The translations under genes and the position numbers were made by a program. Shown piece by piece: positions 57,483 to 64,000 of a stretch of DNA of 64,000 bases. Position 1 is the first letter of the stretch, and the number at the start of each line of letters is the position of its first letter. Under the pieces are notes generated by a model. The model ran no database searches. It worked only from the letters and a program-made list of their open reading frames with translations, and was not told where the DNA came from. The stretch lies in assembly GCF_030908385.1 (NCBI RefSeq), contig NZ_CP133091.1:903501-967500 (forward strand). The letters are read 5' to 3'. This DNA comes from Mangrovimonas sp. YM274 (lineage in GTDB: Bacteria; Bacteroidota; Bacteroidia; Flavobacteriales; Flavobacteriaceae).

Positions 57483-58532
57483 ATGATAAAAACAGATATA
57501 TTGATTATTGGAGCAGGACCAACGGGGTTGTTCACAGTTTTTGAAGCTGGATTATTGAAATTGAAGTGTCATTTAATTGATGCATTGCCACAACCAGGAG
57601 GACAATGCTCGGAGATATATCCTAAGAAACCAATCTACGATATTCCGGGATTTCCGGAAATATTGGCTGGAGATTTAACCAATAATTTATTGGAACAGGG
57701 CAAACAATTTGAACCTGGGTTTACTTTGGGTGAACGTGCAGAAACCATTGAAAAGCTCGAAGACGGAAGTTTCATTGTAACCACCAATAAGGGGACTAAA
57801 CACCATGCCCCTGTGGTGGCTATTGCGGGAGGTTTGGGGTCGTTCGAGCCTAGAAAACCCTTGATTGAAAACATTTCCTATTACGAAGATAAAGGTGTGG
57901 AGTATTTTATCAAGGACCCGGAAGTGTACCGCAACAAGAAAGTGGTGATTTCAGGCGGAGGAGATTCTGCTTTGGATTGGAGTATTTTTTTGGCGGATGT
58001 AGCCGAAGAGGTCACTTTGGTCCATAGACGAAATGAATTCCGTGGTGCTTTGGATTCCGTAGAAAAAGTACAAGAGTTAAAGTTGTTGGGGAAAATCAAT
58101 TTGGTGACTCCAGCAGAGGTGACTGCCTTGCATGGCAATTCCAAATTAGAGGGTGTAACGATTATCAAGGATGGTGAAAAAATATTGCATGAAGCCGATC
58201 ATTTTATTCCTTTGTTTGGTTTGTCTCCAAAATTAGGGCCTATAGGCGATTGGAGTTTGGAAATTGAAAAAAATGCCATCAAAGTAGATACCTTGGATTA
58301 CCAAACCAATATTCCTGGAATCTTTGCCATTGGAGATGTAAACACTTACGAAGGTAAATTGAAGTTGATACTTTGTGGGTTCCATGAAGCGACTTTAATG
58401 TGCCAATCGGCTTATAAAATCATCAATCCGGGTAAAAAGTATGTCTTGAAATATACTACAGTAAGTGGTGTTGATGGTTTTGACGGCACGAGAAAAGAAG
58501 CTCCAAAAGCTGTAGTACAGGCTATAAATTAA
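57483..58532 (+). CDS. Ferredoxin-NADP reductase, thioredoxin-reductase-like type
   Basis: A 349-residue flavoprotein from the ATG at 57483 (MIKTDILIIGAGPTGLF); an upstream extension of 16 codons does not look like protein. It has the FAD site IIGAGPTGLFTVFEAG, the second nucleotide site VVISGGGDSALDWSIFL and IPGIFAIGDVNTYEGKLKLI. It lacks the CxxC of thioredoxin reductases, and the C-terminal extension (KYTTVSGVDGFDG) is that of TrxR-like ferredoxin-NADP reductases. It probably supplies electrons to the ferredoxin-dependent sulfite reductase of the same operon. Confidence 0.85.
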   Translation: MIKTDILIIGAGPTGLFTVFEAGLLKLKCHLIDALPQPGGQCSEIYPKKPIYDIPGFPEILAGDLTNNLLEQGKQFEPGFTLGERAETIEKLEDGSFIVTTNKGTKHHAPVVAIAGGLGSFEPRKPLIENISYYEDKGVEYFIKDPEVYRNKKVVISGGGDSALDWSIFLADVAEEVTLVHRRNEFRGALDSVEKVQELKLLGKINLVTPAEVTALHGNSKLEGVTIIKDGEKILHEADHFIPLFGLSPKLGPIGDWSLEIEKNAIKVDTLDYQTNIPGIFAIGDVNTYEGKLKLILCGFHEATLMCQSAYKIINPGKKYVLKYTTVSGVDGFDGTRKEAPKAVVQAIN

Positions 58533-58593
58533 CGGTTATTTAGAATACAGTTTAAATTGTAATCCCTAAATTTAGACGCTCGAAATAACAACT

Positions 58594-59325
58594 ATGGCAT
58601 ATAAACTTCGCTTAAAGGACGATATCGCGACTTTTACAAAACGGCTCTTCTATGCATTATTTGATGAGGAAGAAGTTCAGCAAAAAGAATTGAAAGTACT
58701 GAGACAGGTGTTTTTGGATGTGGTATCGCAATTGAATGTTCAAGATGGTAATGAAATTTGGGACGCTTTTTCAAACAAGATTCCTTCTATTAAAAAACGA
58801 ATAGAATTGGATGCTTTGGCTACCGAAAAAAACGATCCGGCTTGTAAAAGTTTGGAAGAAATTTATTTGGCCTATCCAGGATTTCACGCTATTGCCATTC
58901 ATCGTTTGAGTCATGAACTTTTTAAGTTGAATGTGCCTATCGTGGCAAGAATGATGAGTGAGTGTGTGCATGGGAAAACAGGAATTGATATCCATCCGGG
59001 AGCGACCATTGGAGACTCGTTTTTTATAGACCACGGAACAGGAATTGTGATTGGAGAAACTTCTATCATAAAAAATAATGTAAAGATTTATCAAGGAGTA
59101 ACGCTTGGAGGGATTCAGGTGAAGAAGAGTTTGTCCAATACCAAAAGGCACCCAACCATTGAGGATAATGTCACCATTTATGCCAATGCCACAATTTTGG
59201 GGGGAGACATTGTGATTGGAGCTAACAGTATTATTGGAGCCAATGTTTGGATAACCCAATCGGTTCCGGAAAATTCATTGGTGACCTATCAGTCAGAAAT
59301 TAAAATCAGTACACGCAACAAATGA
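58594..59325 (+). CDS. cysE: Serine O-acetyltransferase
   Basis: A 243-residue protein with a helical N-terminal part and a left-handed beta-helix (about 120-235), seen as HPGATIGDSFFIDHGTGIVIG, then VKIYQGVTLGGIQ, RHPTIEDNVTIYANATILGG and IGANSIIGANVWI (segments quoted separately). It makes O-acetylserine for CysM. The gene overlaps cysM by four bases. The C-terminus is short and lacks an obvious terminal Ile for CysK binding. Confidence 0.9.
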   Translation: MAYKLRLKDDIATFTKRLFYALFDEEEVQQKELKVLRQVFLDVVSQLNVQDGNEIWDAFSNKIPSIKKRIELDALATEKNDPACKSLEEIYLAYPGFHAIAIHRLSHELFKLNVPIVARMMSECVHGKTGIDIHPGATIGDSFFIDHGTGIVIGETSIIKNNVKIYQGVTLGGIQVKKSLSNTKRHPTIEDNVTIYANATILGGDIVIGANSIIGANVWITQSVPENSLVTYQSEIKISTRNK

Positions 59326-60212
59326 TTCAAAGTAAATCCATAACCGATTTAATCGGGAATACACCACTTATTGAAGTCAAACGAATCATTTCCAAGCCAA
59401 ACGTACGACTGTTTTTGAAAATGGAGGGGAAGAACCCAGGTGGTAGTGTGAAGGATCGTGCTGCTTTCAATATGATTTCCGAGGCAGTGAAACGTGGTGA
59501 TATTTCGGAGGGAGACACTTTGGTTGAAGCTACCAGTGGGAATACGGGAATTGCCTTGGCTTTTATAGCTCAGTTATTAGGATTGAACATGGTGTTGATC
59601 ATGCCTGAAAACTCTACGGAAGAACGTATTAAAACCATGCGTGCCTATGGAGCGGAACTGATTCTGACACCTGCTGCTGATGGCATAGAAGGTTCGCGTG
59701 ATTTGGCTGAAAAACTTCAAAAAGAAAAAGGCTATTACATGCTCAATCAATTTACCAATGATGACAACTGGAAAGCCCACTACAAAACCACAGGTCCGGA
59801 AATTTGGAACGATACCGATGGGCAAGTGACACATTTTGTCTCGGCCATGGGCACTACAGGGACTATCATGGGGGTATCTACTTATCTGAAAGAACAGAAT
59901 GAAGCAGTAACCATTGTAGGCGCCCAACCAACCGATGACGCTAAAATCCCAGGGATTAGAAAATGGCCAGAGACCTATTTGCCAAAGATTTTCGATCGCT
60001 CCAAAGTAGATCGAATTATAGAGGTAAGCGAAGAAGATGCCCGAACTGTAGCCAACAGATTGGCCAAAGAAGAAGGTGTGTTTTCTGGAATGAGCAGTGG
60101 CGGAAGCGTGGCTACTGCATTAAAAATAGCCGATGAAATTGAAGAAGGTCTTATCGTCGCTGTAATTTGCGATATCGGAGATCGTTACCTTTCTTCAGAT
60201 TTGTTTCAATAA
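59322..60212 (+). CDS. cysM: Cysteine synthase B
   Basis: A 296-residue PLP enzyme of the O-acetylserine sulfhydrylase family. The PLP Lys is in NPGGSVKDRAAFNM, with EATSGNTGIALA and the phosphate-binding MGTTGTIMG. The RKWPETYLPKIFD segment is of the CysM type. It makes cysteine from O-acetylserine and sulfide or thiosulfate. It is the last gene before the metH riboswitch. Confidence 0.92.
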   Translation: MIQSKSITDLIGNTPLIEVKRIISKPNVRLFLKMEGKNPGGSVKDRAAFNMISEAVKRGDISEGDTLVEATSGNTGIALAFIAQLLGLNMVLIMPENSTEERIKTMRAYGAELILTPAADGIEGSRDLAEKLQKEKGYYMLNQFTNDDNWKAHYKTTGPEIWNDTDGQVTHFVSAMGTTGTIMGVSTYLKEQNEAVTIVGAQPTDDAKIPGIRKWPETYLPKIFDRSKVDRIIEVSEEDARTVANRLAKEEGVFSGMSSGGSVATALKIADEIEEGLIVAVICDIGDRYLSSDLFQ

Positions 60213-60215
60213 AAA

Positions 60216-60246
60216 TTGGTTATAAACTATTTATCCTGTAATTTCG
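60216..60246 (+). promoter_or_regulatory. Candidate promoter of metH
   Basis: TTG at 60216-60218, a 20-base spacer and TAATTTCG at 60239-60246 come close to the Bacteroidota consensus (one mismatch in the -7 box). The transcript would start about 20 bases before the riboswitch. Confidence 0.35.
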
Positions 60247-60271
60247 CAGCCTAGTTCATAAACATATAAAA

Positions 60272-60383
60272 TGTTATCACGAAAGGCAGAGGGAATAGAC
60301 CCGTTGAAGCCTTAGCAACCCTTTAACTTTAAAGAAGGTGCTAAATTCTACTAGTTGAATACTACTCAATTGGACAGATAACC
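60272..60383 (+). promoter_or_regulatory. SAM-I riboswitch upstream of metH
   Basis: P1 pairs GTTATC (60273-60278) with GATAAC (60377-60382). The core runs ACGAAAGGCAGAGGGA, ATAGACCC, GTTGAAGCCTTAGCAACC, then AAGAAGGTGCTA. It is the same SAM-I class as the copy at 48516-48625, and P1 and much of the 3' core are almost identical. The start codon lies 53 bases downstream. Confidence 0.93.
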
Positions 60384-60435
60384 TCGAGTAATTTCTTTTA
60401 CTTTCTTGATGACATTTTAATATAAACACAATAAA

Positions 60436-61437
60436 ATGTCAAATATTAATCAGGTTTTACAAGACCGAATTTTAGTTCTGGATGGGGCCATGGGGACCAT
60501 GCTGCAACGGTATAATTTTTCTGAAGAGGATTTTCGTGGGGAACGTTTTAAAGATTATCCGTCTCCTTTGAAGGGGAACAACGACTTGTTGTCGCTTACG
60601 CAGCCCCAAGCCATTGCTGAAGTACATAGTAAGTACTTCGAGGCTGGTGCCGATATCGTGGAAACCAATACGTTTTCGGGAACTACCATTGGTATGGCTG
60701 ATTATGATATGGAAGATTTGGTGTATGAACTGAATTATGAGTCCGCTAAAATTGCCAAAAAAGTAGCTGATGAATTTACAGCTGCCAATCCTGATAAACC
60801 TCGTTTTATTGCCGGAAGTATTGGGCCAACCAACAGAACGGCCAGCTTGTCTCCAGATGTGAATCGTCCTGAATTTCGTGCCGTAACCTTTGAGGCATTG
60901 CGTGTGGCCTATAAGCAACAGGTAGAGGCCTTGATTGATGGTGGTGTGGATTTATTGTTGGTGGAAACTGTGTTTGACACTTTGAATGCCAAGGCCGCAT
61001 TATTTGCGATTGAAGAAGTAAAAGAGGAGAGGGGTATCGATATTCCGGTCATGGTATCCGGAACGATCACGGATGCTTCAGGAAGAACCCTTTCTGGGCA
61101 AACTGTGGAAGCATTTTTAACTTCCATTTCGCATATTCCATTGCTAAGTGTTGGGTTTAATTGTGCGCTTGGAGCCGATCAGTTGCAACCTTATTTGAGA
61201 CGTTTGGCAAATGAAACCGAATTTTTCACCTCTGCCCATCCAAATGCGGGACTTCCAAATGCCTTTGGGGAATACGACCAAACTCCGGCCCAAATGCAAG
61301 TACTTATTGAAAACTATCTTAAAGATGGTTTGATCAATATTATTGGAGGTTGTTGTGGAACAACTCCAGAGCATATTACGGCTATTGCTGAGGTGGCTGC
61401 CAAATATAAACCACGCAAAATTGAAGTGTCTGCATAG
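60436..61437 (+). CDS. metH: Methionine synthase, homocysteine-binding module
   Basis: A 333-residue protein equal to the first domain of MetH. It starts DRILVLDGAMGTMLQRYNF, has ETNTFSGTT, and the zinc-binding Cys are in LSVGFNCALGADQL and GGCCGTTPEHI. On its own it would bind homocysteine, but it needs the folate and cobalamin domains of the next gene. The gap to the next gene is 22 bases. So methionine synthase is split into two polypeptides. Confidence 0.93.
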   Translation: MSNINQVLQDRILVLDGAMGTMLQRYNFSEEDFRGERFKDYPSPLKGNNDLLSLTQPQAIAEVHSKYFEAGADIVETNTFSGTTIGMADYDMEDLVYELNYESAKIAKKVADEFTAANPDKPRFIAGSIGPTNRTASLSPDVNRPEFRAVTFEALRVAYKQQVEALIDGGVDLLLVETVFDTLNAKAALFAIEEVKEERGIDIPVMVSGTITDASGRTLSGQTVEAFLTSISHIPLLSVGFNCALGADQLQPYLRRLANETEFFTSAHPNAGLPNAFGEYDQTPAQMQVLIENYLKDGLINIIGGCCGTTPEHITAIAEVAAKYKPRKIEVSA

Positions 61438-61459
61438 GGACGGTTAGAAAAGAATTACA

Positions 61460-64000
61460 ATGTCAGAAAAACATACAAAATATTTAAAGCTTTCAGGTTT
61501 AGAACCTTTAATAGTCACTCCTGAAAGTAATTTTATCAATGTAGGGGAGCGAACCAATGTAACGGGGTCTCGCAAGTTTTTAAGGTTGATAAAGGAAGAA
61601 AAATACGAGGAGGCCCTTGATGTGGCTAGAGACCAGGTGGAAGGCGGTGCCCAAATCATCGATGTGAATATGGATGAGGGGATGTTGGATGGTAAGGAGG
61701 CCATGGTAACTTTCTTGAATTTAATTGCTTCGGAACCTGATATTGCCCGCGTGCCGATTATGATCGATAGTTCTAAATGGGAAATTATCGAAGCAGGCTT
61801 GCAGGTGGTGCAAGGGAAATCTGTGGTGAATTCCATCAGTTTAAAAGAAGGAAAAGAAACTTTCGTGCATCATGCCAAATTGGTAAAACGTTATGGAGCT
61901 GCGGTGATTGTGATGGCATTTGATGAGGAAGGACAGGCTGATACTTACCAAAGACGTATCGATATCTGTAAACGTTCTTATGATATTCTGGTGAATGAGG
62001 TGAATTTCCCGCCAGAAGATATCATTTTCGATCCTAACATTTTCCCAGTGGCTACTGGAATGGAAGAGCACAGGTTAAATGCATTGGATTTTTTCAATGC
62101 CACAAAATGGATTCGTGAAAACTTGCCTTATGCCAATGTTTCGGGAGGGGTGAGTAATGTGTCCTTCTCTTTCAGAGGAAATAATGTAGTTCGTGAAGCT
62201 ATCAATTCAGCATTTTTATTTCATGCCATTAAGCACGGAATGAATTTGGGTATTGTTAACCCAACGATGTTGGAGGTATATGACGAAATTCCAAAGGATT
62301 TATTGGAACACGTCGAAGATGTATTGTTGGATAGAAGAGATGATGCTACGGAGCGTTTATTGGATTTTGCAGAAACCGTAAAAGGTGATAAAAAGGAAGA
62401 TGTTGCCAAAGTTTTGGAATGGCGAAGTGATAGCCTGCAAGACCGTATCACTCATAGTTTGGTGAAGGGAATCGATACCTTTATAATCGAGGATGTTGAG
62501 GAAGCAAGATTGACGGTCGAAAGGCCTATCGAGGTTATTGAAGGTCACTTGATGATTGGGATGAATGTGGTTGGAGATTTGTTCGGAAGTGGAAAAATGT
62601 TTTTGCCTCAGGTGGTGAAATCGGCTAGGGTGATGAAAAAGGCAGTAGCCTATTTGCAACCATTTATTGAAGCAGAAAAGGACGGAAAGCAAGAGTATGC
62701 CGGAAAGATTTTGATGGCGACCGTAAAAGGGGATGTCCACGATATTGGTAAAAATATTGTCAGCGTGGTTTTGGGGTGTAACAATTATGAGATTGTAGAC
62801 CTTGGAGTAATGGTACCACCAGAAAAAATTATAGAAACAGCAAAAGCCGAAAAGGTGGATGCCATTGGTTTGAGTGGGTTGATTACACCGTCTTTGGACG
62901 AAATGGTGTATCTGTCTAAAGAAATGGAAAAACAAAAGTTTACCATTCCATTGCTTATTGGAGGAGCAACTACTTCTAGAGCGCATTCCGCGGTGAAAAT
63001 TGCGCCGAATTATACCCATGCTGTGGTACATGTAAATGATGCTTCCAGAGCGGTAACTGTTGTAGGGAATTTGTTGCAGAAGGACAATGCAGTTTACAAA
63101 GAACAGATTCGTGAGGAGTATGAAAAATTCCGTGAACAGTTTTTAAAGCGCGGGAAAAAGAAGGATTATATCGACATTGAAGAGGCTAGAAAGCGCAAAT
63201 TCAAAATTGATTGGAATGCTGTTGACATTGTAAAGCCAAAGCACCTGGGGGTTCAGGTGGTAGAAGATTTCGATATCACCAAATTAGAAGCTTATATTGA
63301 TTGGAGTCCATTTTTTAGAAGTTGGGATTTGCATGGAAAATATCCAGAAATCCTAAAAGATGAAGTGGTTGGACAGCATGCGTCTGAATTGTATGCCGAT
63401 GCACAGGTATTGCTAAAGCGTATTTTTGATGAGAAGTTATTGGGGGCCAAAGCAGTTTTTGGACTGTTCCCTGCCAATACGGTGAATGACGATGATATTG
63501 AAGTGTATGATGAATCTGGAGCTGTAGAAGCAAAGTTTTTAACCTTACGTCAGCAATTGGATAAGCGTGAAGGCGTGTCAAATTTTGCCTTGTCGGATTT
63601 CGTGGCACCGAAAGAGTCAGGAAAACAGGATTACATAGGTTGTTTCTGTGTGAGTACTGGTTTTGGAACGGCTGAATTGGCCAAGCAATTTGAGGATAAC
63701 CATGACGATTATAATTCCATCATGATCAAAGCCCTTGCCGATCGTTTGGCAGAAGCTTACGCTGAATATTTGCATAAGGAAGTTAGAACGGATATTTGGG
63801 GCTATGTGCAAGACGAGAATTTATCCAATGAAGAATTGATTAAAGAAAACTATAAAGGCATCCGTCCAGCGCCGGGATATCCAGCCTGTCCAGACCACTT
63901 GGAAAAGAAAACCATCTGGAAATTGTTGCAGGTAAAGGAAAACATTGGGGTAGAGTTGACCGATAGTTTGGCCATGTGGCCAGCGGCTAGTGTAAGTGGG
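61460..64000 (+). CDS. metH: Methionine synthase, folate, cobalamin and activation modules (partial)
   Basis: An open frame starting at the ATG at 61460 ([19 protein letters not shown]) continues to the right edge, 847 codons with no stop. The pterin-binding domain has [14 protein letters not shown] and VNSISLKEG. The cobalamin module has [11 protein letters not shown] in the cap and the B12-binding [20 protein letters not shown] (about 420-440, key DxHxxG). The activation domain follows, with [15 protein letters not shown] and the edge sequence [16 protein letters not shown]. Compared with E. coli MetH about 35 more residues are expected beyond the window. A minus-strand frame of 224 codons inside it is a shadow. 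Confidence 0.95.
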   Translation, partial: MSEKHTKYLKLSGLEPLIVTPESNFINVGERTNVTGSRKFLRLIKEEKYEEALDVARDQVEGGAQIIDVNMDEGMLDGKEAMVTFLNLIASEPDIARVPIMIDSSKWEIIEAGLQVVQGKSVVNSISLKEGKETFVHHAKLVKRYGAAVIVMAFDEEGQADTYQRRIDICKRSYDILVNEVNFPPEDIIFDPNIFPVATGMEEHRLNALDFFNATKWIRENLPYANVSGGVSNVSFSFRGNNVVREAINSAFLFHAIKHGMNLGIVNPTMLEVYDEIPKDLLEHVEDVLLDRRDDATERLLDFAETVKGDKKEDVAKVLEWRSDSLQDRITHSLVKGIDTFIIEDVEEARLTVERPIEVIEGHLMIGMNVVGDLFGSGKMFLPQVVKSARVMKKAVAYLQPFIEAEKDGKQEYAGKILMATVKGDVHDIGKNIVSVVLGCNNYEIVDLGVMVPPEKIIETAKAEKVDAIGLSGLITPSLDEMVYLSKEMEKQKFTIPLLIGGATTSRAHSAVKIAPNYTHAVVHVNDASRAVTVVGNLLQKDNAVYKEQIREEYEKFREQFLKRGKKKDYIDIEEARKRKFKIDWNAVDIVKPKHLGVQVVEDFDITKLEAYIDWSPFFRSWDLHGKYPEILKDEVVGQHASELYADAQVLLKRIFDEKLLGAKAVFGLFPANTVNDDDIEVYDESGAVEAKFLTLRQQLDKREGVSNFALSDFVAPKESGKQDYIGCFCVSTGFGTAELAKQFEDNHDDYNSIMIKALADRLAEAYAEYLHKEVRTDIWGYVQDENLSNEELIKENYKGIRPAPGYPACPDHLEKKTIWKLLQVKENIGVELTDSLAMWPAASVSG

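Noticed and set aside
62357-63031. 224-codon minus-strand frame inside metH
   Set aside because: It is antisense to the conserved cobalamin domain, has low-complexity His, Phe and Ser composition and no recognisable motif.

Overview
The window is chromosomal DNA from a member of the Bacteroidota, most likely a marine-type Flavobacteriaceae. The evidence is an AT-rich genome with little sign of Shine-Dalgarno sites, promoters of the Bacteroidota type (TTTG-N19-TAnnTTTG before tRNA-Tyr, and a similar one before metK), a SusC/TonB-like barrel protein, class II ketol-acid reductoisomerase, a HEPN-tailed sulfite reductase, a GapN-type aldehyde dehydrogenase, and an arginine operon with the transcarbamylase of the N-acyl-ornithine type. 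I see no insertion sequence, prophage, CRISPR array or rRNA gene. The gene content is mostly core biosynthesis.

Layout. 1-3.1 kb: tail of an upstream gene, a large outer-membrane barrel protein, tRNA-Tyr and terminators. 3.3-9.9 kb: universal stress protein, exonuclease III, a minus-strand cluster of a divergent sigma-70-like protein flanked by two paralogous coiled-coil proteins, a secreted M28 peptidase and an MFS transporter. 10-14.3 kb: metK behind a SAM-II riboswitch, then PEP carboxylase. 14.3-23.4 kb: nitrogen assimilation, with a minus-strand porin-PII-Amt operon facing gltB-gltD. 23.4-32.2 kb: ilvD-ilvB-ilvN-ilvC-ilvA behind an isoleucine-rich leader peptide and attenuator, followed by gapN. 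32.2-41.4 kb: a tightly packed arginine operon (GNAT-argG-argC-proC-argD-argF'-argB-argE-argH) behind a structured leader with two candidate Arg-containing small ORFs. 41.4-48.4 kb: polyphosphate glucokinase, the leuA-leuC-leuD-leuB operon on the minus strand and a divergent hypothetical gene. 48.5-64 kb: methionine and cysteine synthesis. A SAM-I riboswitch precedes a MetX-aspartokinase-homoserine dehydrogenase fusion and metZ. Then come an Rrf2 regulator and the sulfite-reduction and cysteine genes (cysH, sulfite reductase, cobA, FNR-like reductase, cysE, cysM), then a second SAM-I riboswitch in front of a split metH whose second gene runs off the window.

The genes form a connected network. 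PII, Amt and GltBD supply glutamate; glutamate feeds arginine and the branched-chain transaminations; aspartate and homoserine feed methionine; sulfide from the cys genes meets acyl-homoserine at MetZ or serine at CysM; MetH and MetK finish the SAM branch and SAM feeds back through three riboswitches of two unrelated classes. The most unusual items are the control elements (SAM-II with an apparent alternative pairing, the all-isoleucine ilv attenuator, the arg leader), the trifunctional MetX-AK-HSD fusion whose aspartokinase domain has lost conserved active-site residues, and the sigma-like cluster.
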